Shown here: positions 8,210-16,556 of the stretch, piece after piece | How positions within the stretch are numbered: position 1 is the first letter of the stretch | How the letters are laid out: each line of letters starts with the position of its first letter | Source of the DNA: Salegentibacter salegens | Lineage (GTDB): Bacteria; Bacteroidota; Bacteroidia; Flavobacteriales; Flavobacteriaceae | Assembly: GCF_900142975.1 (NCBI RefSeq) | Contig: NZ_LT670848.1 | Coordinates: 1,860,001 to 1,924,000, forward strand | Length of the DNA stretch: 64,000 nucleotides | Direction: 5' to 3' | The notes under the pieces: generated by a model | Told to the model about the DNA's origin: nothing | What the model saw: only the letters and a program-made list of their open reading frames with translations | Database searches by the model: none | Program-made: the position numbers and the translations under genes

Positions 8210-9179
8210 GAATACTTACGATGTTATAATTATTGGCGGCGGCCCAATTGGTATTGCCTGCGCGCTGGAAGCCGAAAAGAAAAACCTTTCTTATCTTATC
8301 CTGGAAAAAGGCTGCCTGGTAAACTCGTTGTACCACTACCCTACCAATATGACATTCTTTTCGACTTCAGAAAAACTGGAGTTGAATGGTATTCCGTTTA
8401 TCAGTAATAATCCAAAGCCCCGAAAGGCCGAAGCTTTAGAATATTACCGCCGAATAACGACTTCTAATGAACTTAATATCAATCTATTTGAAAAGGTTAC
8501 AGAAGTAGCATCTAAAGAAAACCTGCATAGTATAACTACTACAAAGAATAATTACACGGCAAAAAATGTGGTGGTTGCAACAGGATTTTACGATATCCCA
8601 AATTATCTAAATATTCCCGGGGAAGATTTACCAAAAGTGGCCCATTATTATGGAGATCCCCACTATTATGCTACCCTAAAAACCATTGTAGTGGGAGCCA
8701 GTAATTCGGCTGTAGACGCTGCTTTAGAGATATTTAGAAAAGGTGGCGAAGTCACCATGATCGTTAGACAGGAAGAAATTGGCAGAAGGGTGAAATACTG
8801 GGTACGCCCCGATATTGACAACCGAATTAAAGAAGGAAGTATCAAAGCAATTTTCAATGCTAATTTGAAAGAAATCAGGGAGAACGAGGTGGTTATTGAA
8901 ACTCCCGATGGCGAACAAACTCTGGAAAACGATTTTGTACTGATGCTCACCGGTTATCGTCCAAACTTTGAATTTCTAAAAAAAATGGGCATTAAATTAT
9001 CTGGTGATGGAAGAAAAATTCCGCAGTATGATGAGGAAACCATGGAAACCAATGTAAAAGGAATTTACCTGGCCGGGGTAATTTGCGGTGGCGTAGAAAC
9101 CCATAAATGGTTTATAGAAAACTCAAGGGTACATGCCAAAATGATTATGGAAGATTTAGCGAAAAAAGCAAAAGCCTAA
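8196..9179 (+). CDS. ypdA: YpdA-like putative bacillithiol disulfide reductase
   Basis: This 327-residue flavoprotein of the thioredoxin-reductase-like family shows an FAD motif, YDVIIIGGGPIGIACALEA, and a second NAD(P)H-binding motif, TIVVGASNSAVDAALEI, with the C-terminal YLAGVICGG FAD-contact segment. It lacks the CxxC redox pair of thioredoxin reductases. NLSYLILEKGCLVNSLYHYP matches YpdA, which in Firmicutes reduces bacillithiol disulfide with NADPH. Bacillithiol is known in some Bacteroidota, so the role is plausible, but no bshA/B/C gene is in this window to confirm it. The start is taken as TTG at 8196, because no ATG precedes the FAD motif; it overlaps rpe by 14 bases. Confidence 0.82.
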   Translation: MQTPKNTYDVIIIGGGPIGIACALEAEKKNLSYLILEKGCLVNSLYHYPTNMTFFSTSEKLELNGIPFISNNPKPRKAEALEYYRRITTSNELNINLFEKVTEVASKENLHSITTTKNNYTAKNVVVATGFYDIPNYLNIPGEDLPKVAHYYGDPHYYATLKTIVVGASNSAVDAALEIFRKGGEVTMIVRQEEIGRRVKYWVRPDIDNRIKEGSIKAIFNANLKEIRENEVVIETPDGEQTLENDFVLMLTGYRPNFEFLKKMGIKLSGDGRKIPQYDEETMETNVKGIYLAGVICGGVETHKWFIENSRVHAKMIMEDLAKKAKA

Positions 9180-9180
9180 T

Positions 9181-9531
9181 TTAAAGATTGTCTAGAAACT
9201 CTTTTAGCAGTACTGCATGATTTTGGGTTTTATCTTTATATCCGTATAAAAGTGTGAGGCTTTTTCTTTTGTCCAGATCTTCCAAATCGCTTAAAATATG
9301 ATGTTTATTTTCATTTAATTCTGTCTTGTAGTTTTTGCTAAATTCATCCCAGGAAATTTTATTTTCGTGAAATTTCTTTCTTAAATCATCGCTCGGTGCC
9401 CATTGCTTATGCCAAAAATCTAAATGCGCATCTTCTTTAGAAATTCCTCGCGGCCAAAGCCTATCCACTAAAATCCGGATATTATCTGAAGCTTCTTTAT
9501 TCTCGTAAATCCTATCTATAGCTATATTCAT
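9181..9531 (-). CDS. DUF488 family protein (YeaO-like)
   Basis: This 116-residue cytoplasmic protein carries the family pattern RILVDRLWPRGISKEDA near residues 20-35, then FWHKQWAPSDDLRKKFH and a C-terminal LTLLYGYKDKTQNHAVLL. DUF488 proteins are widespread and of unsettled function. It ends two bases after the convergent ypdA gene with no visible terminator between them. It starts at the ATG in the complement of 9529-9531. Confidence 0.85.
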   Translation of the reverse strand: MNIAIDRIYENKEASDNIRILVDRLWPRGISKEDAHLDFWHKQWAPSDDLRKKFHENKISWDEFSKNYKTELNENKHHILSDLEDLDKRKSLTLLYGYKDKTQNHAVLLKEFLDNL

Positions 9532-9535
9532 AATA

Positions 9536-9625
9536 ATAAAAATAAAAAACGCCTAAATAGTTTTTAATCCGTCCTCCTGTCCAGATACTTCGGGACAGCT
9601 TGACGAAAACAAGACTATTTAGGCG
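9536..9625 (-). terminator. Long-stem terminator of the 9651-10016 gene
   Basis: Read on the - strand, CGCCTAAATAGT (9550-9561 complement) pairs with ACTATTTAGGCG (9614-9625) over 12 bases. It encloses a CTGTCC/GGACAG hairpin and is followed by a T-rich tract (TTTTTATTTTTATT). It separates the hypothetical gene from DUF488. Confidence 0.8.
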
Positions 9626-9650
9626 GCTCTATATATGGAGATAAAATTAT

Positions 9651-10016
9651 TTATCTACTCATCAAAACAACATCTGACGAGTTAAAAATTTCATTCCGGT
9701 TCAATAGTTTTCCGTAGAATTCTAAATCGTTTTGCTGCTCTCTAAACGATCCGTCTAACCATTTAACAGCTTTATTTACCGGGATTTTATAAACTTTAAT
9801 TTCTGGGTAGGTATCGGGAGAATCAGACTCGTCTATCCCAATTTCAATTTGCTTTTTCTGTTTATTATAATAAACATATTTCGCCAGGAAATTATGCTTT
9901 ATTAAGCTTATAAACTCATCAGGCAACTCCTGACAGGTTTCACATTCATCTACATATTGTTTCACTAATTGTTTTAGTGAAACTCTAATCTCGTTGGTAT
10001 TTAAATAAGATGCCAT
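9651..10016 (-). CDS. Hypothetical protein, 121 residues
   Basis: I do not recognise this protein. It is soluble, with no signal peptide or membrane segment. The N-terminal third is helical and contains a CETC (CxxC) pair around residue 25. The middle, YVYYNKQKKQIEIGIDES, looks like beta strands, and the C-terminal third is charged. Codon use and base composition resemble the neighbours, and the strong terminator behind it supports a real gene. It is transcribed divergently from the luciferase-like gene at 10318. A role cannot be suggested from context. Confidence 0.6.
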   Translation of the reverse strand: MASYLNTNEIRVSLKQLVKQYVDECETCQELPDEFISLIKHNFLAKYVYYNKQKKQIEIGIDESDSPDTYPEIKVYKIPVNKAVKWLDGSFREQQNDLEFYGKLLNRNEIFNSSDVVLMSR

Positions 10017-10317
10017 AGGTGTTAGTTTTGTAAGTTTTAGAAAGCTAATTTATGCGGAATGTTTCTCTGGGAAAATTTTTTATGGGTAGTTTAACTTCAT
10101 ATTGTTAATATATCTAAAATATAAAGGAATCGCGCTATAAAAATTTAAACGAAAACCTTTTCGTTGTAAAGGTTCTGCAAAGATTATGCGTTTTTACCTT
10201 AACTTTCTATTAATAGTATAATATTTTTTTAAAGTGGATTTTGAATTGTCTCCCCGTATTCTGTAAGGATTCTAATTGTTATTCGGCTACCTTTAAGCAT
10301 TAAAAGAAAAAATCAAT
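10017..10317. other. Divergent intergenic region, 301 bases
   Basis: This AT-rich gap lies between two divergent genes and must hold both promoters. TACCTTTA at 10288-10295 is one base off the TAnnTTTG consensus and lies 22 bases before the 10318 start, but without a -33 TTG at the right distance. I see no ORF or stable hairpin. Confidence 0.3.
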
Positions 10318-11328
10318 ATGTCTTTAAATATAAGTGAGATTCCCTACTCTATTCTAGAATTAGCTACGGTAGCTAAAGATTCCAGTGTAAAAGAAACTTT
10401 TGACCAAAGTCTTGATCTGGCTCAAAACGCAGAAAAAATGGGCTATACCCGTTTCTGGTTGGCAGAGCATCATAATATGGTGAGTATTGCCAGTTCAGCC
10501 ACATCGGTACTTATAGGGCATATTGCAGGCGGAACAAAAACAATTAAAGTAGGTTCCGGCGGAATTATGCTTCCAAACCATTCACCTCTAATCGTTGCTG
10601 AACAATTTGGAACCCTTGGAACGCTTTATCCAAACAGGATAGACCTGGGACTGGGAAGAGCGCCCGGAACAGATCAGGTTACCGCTCAGGCTATCCGTTC
10701 TGACCGCATGAAATCGGTTTTTAAATTCCCTGAGGAAGTAAAAGAAATTCAGAAATATTTTTCAGTTGAAAACGCTCAGGCACAAGTAAGGGCCGCGGTA
10801 GCTGAAGGAGTAGAAGTACCAATTTATATTCTGGGTTCAAGTACAGATAGTGCACATCTTGCCGCCGAACAAGGTTTACCTTATGTTTTTGCCAGCCATT
10901 TTGCTCCCGCACAATTGCACCAGGCCCTTAGTATTTATCACAATAATTTTAAACCTTCAAAATTTCTTGAAAAACCTTACACCGTGGCCGGCGTAAATAT
11001 AATTGCTGCCGATACTACAACTAAAGCTGAAAAAATCTCTACTTCGCTTATTAAAATGATGCTGGGCGTAATGAGCGGAAATATTGATTACATGCAACCA
11101 CCGGTAGATTTCACTAATGAACACAGGGAAATTCTTGCTCATCCCGGCTTTCAGCGTATGCTTCAATATGCATTTATTGGGGATCCTGAAACGATAAAAA
11201 CCAAAACTGAAGCGTTTCTAAAAGAAACCGGTGTAAATGAAATTATGGCTGTTTCCCATATTTATGATCACCAGGATAGGCTGAAGTCTTTCGAAATATT
11301 TTCAGAAATAATGAAAGGGAATTTTTAA
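10318..11328 (+). CDS. LLM-class flavin-dependent monooxygenase (luciferase-like)
   Basis: This 336-residue TIM-barrel protein belongs to the bacterial luciferase superfamily, whose members use FMNH2 and O2. The N-terminus (YSILELATVAKDSSVKETFD) and the segments GYTRFWLAEHHNM, GSGGIMLPNHSPLIVAEQFG and RIDLGLGRAPGTD match the widespread MsnO8-type subgroup, often annotated as alkane or luciferase family oxidoreductase. No partner flavin reductase is adjacent and the substrate is unknown. The ATG at 10318 fits the family start. It converges with the moaC-mogA gene, whose end is 24 bases away. Confidence 0.9.
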   Translation: MSLNISEIPYSILELATVAKDSSVKETFDQSLDLAQNAEKMGYTRFWLAEHHNMVSIASSATSVLIGHIAGGTKTIKVGSGGIMLPNHSPLIVAEQFGTLGTLYPNRIDLGLGRAPGTDQVTAQAIRSDRMKSVFKFPEEVKEIQKYFSVENAQAQVRAAVAEGVEVPIYILGSSTDSAHLAAEQGLPYVFASHFAPAQLHQALSIYHNNFKPSKFLEKPYTVAGVNIIAADTTTKAEKISTSLIKMMLGVMSGNIDYMQPPVDFTNEHREILAHPGFQRMLQYAFIGDPETIKTKTEAFLKETGVNEIMAVSHIYDHQDRLKSFEIFSEIMKGNF

Positions 11329-11352
11329 AATATCGGGATTTCATACTTAATC

Positions 11353-12267
11353 CTAATCGTGTTTAAAAGCTGCCATCACCCTAAAAATATGCATAATAGC
11401 GGGAAAAACAGCATCCATAGATTCCTCAGCACCCTTGGTAGATCCAGGTAAGGCGAGTACAAGGGTGTTGCCAATTAAGCCCGAGACAGAGCGTGAAAGC
11501 ATAGAATAAGGCGTCCTGTCCTGCCCGTAAGCCCTTATGGCCTCTTCAATACCAGGAATAGGACGCTCCAGTAAAGGCCGAATAGCTTCTGGGGTTACAT
11601 CCCGCGGGGATAGGCCGGTACCACCGGTTAGGATCACCAGACTCACTTTTTTCTCACTTTTTTCTTTTACAAGCTTTTGAATTCTTTCTTTTTCATCGGG
11701 AATAATTTGGTAATCTTCTACAGCAACCTGGTAAGCTTTCAACTTTTCCATGATTACCTTACCTGCCTTATCCTGCTTCTCTCCCGCCGAAATAGAATCG
11801 GAACAAACAATAACCGTAGCAGTAATTTGATTATCCTCTACTACCTTTCGATAATCTGTTTTTCCTCCTTTTTTCTCCAGTAGCTTTATTTTTTCAATGC
11901 TTATCCCTTTATCTATTGGTTTTAGCATATCGTACATCGTGAGGGCAACTACAGAAGCTGCATGCATCGCCTCTACCTCAACGCCTGTTTTATAAATGGT
12001 ATGTACCTCAACATTAATATAAATCTCAAGGTTTTCAATATTGTAGGTAATATTTGTATACTCAACCGGTAAAGGATGGCAATCGGGAATCATATCGCTG
12101 GTGCGCTTTGCAGCAAAAAGACCCGCTGTTTTCGCCATTTCAAAAACATCTCCCTTGGGCACTGTTTTCTCTACTACGGCCTTAATAGTGTCAGGGCTGC
12201 TTACCTTAACCACAGCTTGCGCTATAGCTTTGCGAAGGCTATTACTTTTTTGAGTGATGTTTACCAT
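11353..12267 (-). CDS. moaCB: MoaC-MogA/MoaB fusion, molybdenum cofactor synthesis
   Basis: Two activities are joined in 304 residues. Residues 1 to about 150 are MoaC, cyclic pyranopterin monophosphate synthase, with KGDVFEMAKTAGLFAAKRTSD, CHPLP and VEAMHAASVVALTMYDM. Residues from about 155 are a MogA/MoaB-type molybdopterin adenylyltransferase with VIVCSDSISAGEKQDKAG, ILTGGTGLSPRDVTPEAI and the C-terminal LALPGSTKGAEE. The protein would therefore act at both the first and the penultimate steps of the pathway. It is the last gene of the large - strand cofactor cluster, 18 bases behind moaE. Such fusions are known in other bacteria. Confidence 0.93.
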   Translation of the reverse strand: MVNITQKSNSLRKAIAQAVVKVSSPDTIKAVVEKTVPKGDVFEMAKTAGLFAAKRTSDMIPDCHPLPVEYTNITYNIENLEIYINVEVHTIYKTGVEVEAMHAASVVALTMYDMLKPIDKGISIEKIKLLEKKGGKTDYRKVVEDNQITATVIVCSDSISAGEKQDKAGKVIMEKLKAYQVAVEDYQIIPDEKERIQKLVKEKSEKKVSLVILTGGTGLSPRDVTPEAIRPLLERPIPGIEEAIRAYGQDRTPYSMLSRSVSGLIGNTLVLALPGSTKGAEESMDAVFPAIMHIFRVMAAFKHD

Positions 12268-12285
12268 TTCTTTCTTTTCAATATT

Positions 12286-12726
12286 CTAAGTATTCACTTT
12301 CCAGTTTTCGTCCCTGTTCTCCAGAAGCTCCTTCCCCCAAACCGGTAACTCATTCTTAATTCTTTCTACCAGTTCTTCACAAGCATCTATAGCCATTTTT
12401 CTGTGTTTGGAAGAGGTAAATACAAACAGGCATATTTCCCCGGTTTTTACTTCTCCCAGGCTGTGATAAATATGCATACAGGTAAGATTATATTTCTCAA
12501 AAATGGCTTCTCTTATTTCAAATGCTTTTTGAAGAGCCATCTCCTCATAAGCTGTATATTCTATAGCGCTTACCGTGCTGCCCTCCTTCTCATCGGCCCG
12601 CACCTGTCCCAGGAAAATAGAATGCGCACCTATATTGGTTTTGCTGCTGTGATTTTGAATAGACCTGGCTATCTTTTCTGAAGAAATAGGTCCTTCTACA
12701 AATATATTTTTAGGTTTACGTGTCAT
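12286..12726 (-). CDS. moaE: Molybdopterin synthase catalytic subunit MoaE
   Basis: MoaE works with thiocarboxylated MoaD to convert cyclic pyranopterin monophosphate to molybdopterin. The 146-residue protein shows GAHSIFLGQVRADEKEGSTVSAIEYTAYEEM (here given in part: AIEYTAYEEMA), HIYHSLGEVKTGEICLFV and SSKHRKMAIDACEELVERIK. In the active-site tail, where E. coli has two conserved lysines (KxxxPxWK), the sequence is KNELPVWGKE, so the second lysine is displaced by one position. It overlaps the preceding ThiF/rhodanese gene by 11 bases and is clearly in the same operon as MoaD. Confidence 0.93.
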   Translation of the reverse strand: MTRKPKNIFVEGPISSEKIARSIQNHSSKTNIGAHSIFLGQVRADEKEGSTVSAIEYTAYEEMALQKAFEIREAIFEKYNLTCMHIYHSLGEVKTGEICLFVFTSSKHRKMAIDACEELVERIKNELPVWGKELLENRDENWKVNT

Positions 12727-13816
12727 TTTTGTTCGAATTTAAAGGTGAAGAAGGATGTAAAATCCCTCCTTCTACTGAAAATATTTTCTTTTCAGGAAAT
12801 TGCTGTTTCAATTCCGTTGCCAATTGCGCACTGCGTTGCCCTGAGGCACAAACTAAAAGAATATTTTCATATGCTGAAAGTAATTCAGGATTCTCTCTTA
12901 ATTCACCCTGGGGCATATTGCGCAAATAATCTTTCTTTAATAATGGTTTTTCTCCGGTCTCCCTAATATCAACCAGCACACTGTTATTCATATTAAATGT
13001 CCAGTCCAGAGCTTTTTCCCAGTTTATATGCTCTGCAATTCCACAGTTAATTTTATAATCCCTGCTACGGAAATCATCTTCAGAATCAGGAAGATTTTTC
13101 CTGCCTTTGAGATTAGGCTGTATGGCTACTTCGTAAAATGATGAATTTTTAAGATTAAAGAAAAGTATTTTTTCTGAAAGCACTTTTCCCACTCCAGATA
13201 AAATTTTTATTACTTCTGAAGCTTGCAGTGTACCAATAATTCCAGGAAGCACCCCTAAAACCCCGGTTTCAGCACAGTTGGGAATTTGATTCTCACCGGG
13301 CGGATTTGGATAAACATCGCGATAATTTAGAGCAGCAGGTCCATAATTGAAAATCATTAATTGTCCTTCATATTTATAAATAGCACCCATTACCAGGGGT
13401 TTTTCAAGTAAAACACAGACATCATTAACAAGATAGCGGGTTCCAAAATTATCGGTCCCATCTACTATTAAATCAAATTGTGAAATTATTTCCAGGGCAT
13501 TATTAGTATTCAGAAAATCTGAAAAAATTTCAAATTTTAGATCCGGATATTTCTCTTTTAGAATTTCGGCAGCAGTAGAGGCTTTAGGCCTGCCTATATG
13601 TTGATGACCAAAAAGCGTTTGCCTGTTAAGGTTAGACTCACTTATAATATCGCCATCAACTATCCCAATTGTTCCCACACCAGCCGCAGCAAGGTGTAAC
13701 AAAGCAGGACAACCTAAGCCACCTGCTCCTACAACAAGAACGCGGGCCTGGGAGAGTTTTTGCTGGCCCTCTGCTCCAAAATCGGGTAATATGGTTTGGC
13801 GTGAAAATCTATTCAT
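12716..13816 (-). CDS. moeB: MoeB-type adenylyltransferase fused to a rhodanese domain
   Basis: This 366-residue protein activates the C-terminal glycine of MoaD by adenylation and probably also supplies sulfur. The first 240 residues are a ThiF/HesA/MoeB fold: VVGAGGLGCPALLHLAAAG, VDGDIISESNLNRQTLF, DGTDNFGTRYLVND and NCAETGVLGVLPGIIG. The last 100 are a rhodanese domain with the active loop LVCASGQRSAQL, whose Cys would carry the persulfide. The paired CxxC zinc sites of E. coli MoeB are not evident. The fusion resembles MoeZ and human MOCS3. It overlaps moaD by four bases upstream and moaE by 11 downstream, consistent with coupled translation. Confidence 0.92.
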   Translation of the reverse strand: MNRFSRQTILPDFGAEGQQKLSQARVLVVGAGGLGCPALLHLAAAGVGTIGIVDGDIISESNLNRQTLFGHQHIGRPKASTAAEILKEKYPDLKFEIFSDFLNTNNALEIISQFDLIVDGTDNFGTRYLVNDVCVLLEKPLVMGAIYKYEGQLMIFNYGPAALNYRDVYPNPPGENQIPNCAETGVLGVLPGIIGTLQASEVIKILSGVGKVLSEKILFFNLKNSSFYEVAIQPNLKGRKNLPDSEDDFRSRDYKINCGIAEHINWEKALDWTFNMNNSVLVDIRETGEKPLLKKDYLRNMPQGELRENPELLSAYENILLVCASGQRSAQLATELKQQFPEKKIFSVEGGILHPSSPLNSNKNDT

Positions 13817-14049
13817 CCTCCAGAAAATGGTGGTAAAAGAGCAATCTCCTCGTTCCCTTCCAGAGAGGTGTTTTGTTGTATAAGCTGCTGATTAACCGCC
13901 AGTGAAAAATCTAAATCTTTTAAATTGGGATATTCATTATAAAGGCTGTTCAATAATTCTTCAGTATCCTTTTTCTTTGGAAATTTAAATTCCTGCTCAG
14001 GCAACTTTTCAGCGATTATTCCAAAAGCTTTTATAGTTAATCCTTCCAT
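13813..14049 (-). CDS. moaD: Molybdopterin synthase sulfur carrier subunit MoaD
   Basis: This is a 78-residue ubiquitin-like protein ending in LLPPFSGG, with the obligatory C-terminal Gly-Gly that is adenylated by MoeB and thiocarboxylated. It has the expected beta-grasp length. The 3' end overlaps the moeB-like gene by four bases, and the 5' end overlaps the end of mobA by 13 bases. Identification is strong from the tail and the neighbours. Confidence 0.92.
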   Translation of the reverse strand: MEGLTIKAFGIIAEKLPEQEFKFPKKKDTEELLNSLYNEYPNLKDLDFSLAVNQQLIQQNTSLEGNEEIALLPPFSGG

Positions 14050-14621
14050 TTCTTTTCGGCTTCTTTTCGTTCTTTCTCAGTATTGATATTCTTGAATATC
14101 TTACCCGATATCTCGTTCTCGAAAGGTAACAAAACGTGTTGATTTTTCAGAATGAAATCGGTCATTTTTAGATTTCCTAAAGCAATGCTTTTCTTAATAT
14201 TTTCCTTTAAAATTACAGGATAGATGCTAAATAGTGGATTTATTTTTTGATTAAACATTGAGGCGGTTATCTGCTCATTATCAGAATTATTTAATAATTT
14301 CTCAATGGCACTCGCAGTTATAAAAGGCATATCGCAGGCAAGGAGCAGCACCATTTCTGCTTTCGTATTCTCCATGGCGGTTAGCAAACCACCCATTGGT
14401 CCTTTTTCGGGAATAACATCATTATAAATGGGTAGATTAAACTTTTTATAAGCCGAATTATTAGCGATTATTTTGGTGGGTATTTTCAAAAATTCCAATT
14501 CCCGCAACACGTGTAAAATCATTGGTTCTTCATTTAGAGAAACCAGGCCTTTATCACGCCCCATACGGCTACTTTTTCCACCTGCAAGTACAAATGCTTC
14601 TATGTTTGGATAACTTTTCAG
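14037..14621 (-). CDS. mobA: Molybdenum cofactor guanylyltransferase MobA, apparent CTG start
   Basis: MobA adds GMP to molybdopterin to make the guanine dinucleotide cofactor needed by nitrate reductases. The first ATG (14564) lies inside the nucleotide-binding motif, and only by reading 19 codons further upstream does the full signature appear: FVLAGGKSSRMGRDKG. The extended frame begins in KSYPNIEA preceded by a CTG whose last two bases form the TGA stop of the upstream TauE gene (CTGA overlap). No ATG, GTG or TTG is available before the in-frame stop further upstream. So translation probably starts at CTG, or an ATG has mutated to CTG. The rest (LACDMPFITASAIEKLL) is typical MobA, 194 residues in all. 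Confidence 0.85.
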   Translation of the reverse strand: MKSYPNIEAFVLAGGKSSRMGRDKGLVSLNEEPMILHVLRELEFLKIPTKIIANNSAYKKFNLPIYNDVIPEKGPMGGLLTAMENTKAEMVLLLACDMPFITASAIEKLLNNSDNEQITASMFNQKINPLFSIYPVILKENIKKSIALGNLKMTDFILKNQHVLLPFENEISGKIFKNINTEKERKEAEKKWKD

Positions 14622-15355
14622 AAAAAGATTAATTTAAGAGCTGCTCCAGCCAGGACGAATGTTAACAGATGTTTTACCAGTCTTACATTGAATTTTAAAG
14701 CGCCAAAATAACTACCCAGAATGCCCCCGAGTACGGCTGGCGGAATAAGGATCCATAGCGATTTGTTATCTATTAAATTAAAACCTGTAGTCCCCAGGTA
14801 ACCAGCTACCGAATTGACAAAAATAAAAAGGGCACTTAGGGCGGCAGTTTGACGAATATTAGTCCACCCCAACATAAGTAGCAATGGAGAAAGGATAATT
14901 CCTCCACCAATACCAATAAGTCCAGAAAAGAAACCTATTAGAATCCCGATTAATGGAGGCATCCACAATTTATCCCTAAGAATCATTTTTTCATTCTTCG
15001 GAAAAACCCCCAGAAAATTCAACACCGGAAACAATAAAAGTACACCTAAAATATTTTTGTAAATAGATGAGTCCACAACTACTAACCCGCCCAAAAAAGC
15101 TGCAGGTACTGAAAAAATCACCAATTGCAGGAAAAGATTTTTAGGAAATTCACAGGACCTGCGATGGTTCATAAAAGCGATAAAAGAGACTGCCATATTA
15201 AGTAATAAAGCGGTGGGCCTAATTTCTTCAGGTGCAAAACCGGTTAGGGCCAGAATCATGAGATAGCTGCTGGCACCCCCATGCCCTACCGAGGAATAGA
15301 AAAAAGCTGCTAAGGGTAACAGCAAAAACAAATATGGTAGAAATTCGCTTTGCAT
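14618..15355 (-). CDS. TauE/SafE family membrane permease
   Basis: This is a polytopic inner-membrane protein of 245 residues with about eight hydrophobic segments arranged as two related halves. It has the family signatures SSVGHGGASSYLMILAL near the N-terminus and GFFSGLIGIGGGIILSPLL in the middle. TauE/SafE proteins move organosulfonates, sulfite or related anions. Here the gene sits inside the molybdenum cofactor operon, its stop overlapping the mobA start and its own start 22 bases after moeA. This placement suggests a substrate linked to the pathway, such as a sulfur oxyanion or possibly molybdate, but nothing in the sequence decides it. No modABC genes are in the window. Confidence 0.88.
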   Translation of the reverse strand: MQSEFLPYLFLLLPLAAFFYSSVGHGGASSYLMILALTGFAPEEIRPTALLLNMAVSFIAFMNHRRSCEFPKNLFLQLVIFSVPAAFLGGLVVVDSSIYKNILGVLLLFPVLNFLGVFPKNEKMILRDKLWMPPLIGILIGFFSGLIGIGGGIILSPLLLMLGWTNIRQTAALSALFIFVNSVAGYLGTTGFNLIDNKSLWILIPPAVLGGILGSYFGALKFNVRLVKHLLTFVLAGAALKLIFF

Positions 15356-15377
15356 CTATTCAAACTTATAAATAATC

Positions 15378-16556
15378 TTAAAGATCGTAAACTTTTACTT
15401 TGGTTCCTGCAGTTACTTCCGAACTTTCTGCGGGTAATTCCAAAAGGCATTCTGCAGTTGCAAAAGCCTGCAGGTTAAAAGATTGCTGACCTTTTAGAAG
15501 TTCTACACTGTTATTGACTTTTCTGCCTTTCATAAAGTAGGTAAAACCAGGCTTTTTGGGAATGTCTTCGGTGATTTTCAATTTATGATCTGCTTCCCAC
15601 ACCGCGGTTTTGCCCAACCAGTGTTTTATAGAAGGCCTAACATATTGAATAAAACAACTATGTACCGAAGCGGGATTTCCTGGTAACGCGAAAATCATTT
15701 TTTTATCTTTTTTTCCGGCAAACATTGGTTTTCCCGGGCGTTGTTTTATTTTATAAAAAAGTTCTTCAACCTTTGCTGCGTTGAGACAATCTTTTACGAA
15801 ATCGTAATCCCCTACCGAAATTCCTCCGCTTAAAAGAAGAATATCATTTTCAGAAAGTGCCTGGTCAATAATTTTTTGCAGGCTCGCCTTGTCATCGGGA
15901 GCTTTGTAGCTCTTAATTTGCTTTACGCCACTTTCTTTTAAAAGTGCTTCAAGCATTGGCCCGTTAGAATTATATATTTCTCCATCTTTTAAAGGAGTGC
16001 CGGGTTCTTTTAACTCATTACCGGTAACTATAAAGCCTACTTTTGGTGTAGCAAAAACTTTTACCTGTGATACCCCAACCGAGGCGAAAAGTCCTATTTG
16101 GCCCGCGCCAAAAATCTGGCCCTTTTCTAAGATCAGGGAATTCTTTTTAGATTGAGAACCTTTGAGCCTAACATTGCTACCTGAAGAGATTTTATCTCCA
16201 ATATATTTTATTTGGTCTACCTCAATTACCTCTATTAATTCCTGTGGAATTACAGTATTTGTGCCTTTCGGAATCTTTGCTCCTGTAAAAATACGAGCGG
16301 CTTTGCCCGAAGCAATATTTATTTCAGAAGTATCTCCCGCCTGAATGATATTTGAAACTACCCACGAACGGGAATTTTCATCAAAATTCATTGCATAGCC
16401 ATCCATTGCTGAATTATCGAAGGAAGGAACATCAATTGGAGAATAAATATTTTCGGCAAGTATTAAACCCAGGCATTCACCAAGTTTTTTTTCTATAATT
16501 TGCCCTCTTTCTGAATTTTCAGCGAGGATTTTTTTAGCCTGTTCTACTGATATCAT
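15378..16556 (-). CDS. moeA: Molybdopterin molybdenumtransferase MoeA
   Basis: MoeA inserts molybdate into adenylated molybdopterin. The 392-residue protein shows SPIDVPSFDNSAMDGYAMN, RIFTGAKIPKGTNTVIPQE, PKVGFIVTGNELKEPGTPL, LLSGGISVGDYDFVKD and FALPGNPASVHSCFIQYVRP, all in family order, plus a C-terminal domain IV of about 70 residues. It overlaps moaA by four bases, so the two are coupled. It is the partner of the MogA domain in the fusion at 11353. Confidence 0.95.
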   Translation of the reverse strand: MISVEQAKKILAENSERGQIIEKKLGECLGLILAENIYSPIDVPSFDNSAMDGYAMNFDENSRSWVVSNIIQAGDTSEINIASGKAARIFTGAKIPKGTNTVIPQELIEVIEVDQIKYIGDKISSGSNVRLKGSQSKKNSLILEKGQIFGAGQIGLFASVGVSQVKVFATPKVGFIVTGNELKEPGTPLKDGEIYNSNGPMLEALLKESGVKQIKSYKAPDDKASLQKIIDQALSENDILLLSGGISVGDYDFVKDCLNAAKVEELFYKIKQRPGKPMFAGKKDKKMIFALPGNPASVHSCFIQYVRPSIKHWLGKTAVWEADHKLKITEDIPKKPGFTYFMKGRKVNNSVELLKGQQSFNLQAFATAECLLELPAESSEVTAGTKVKVYDL

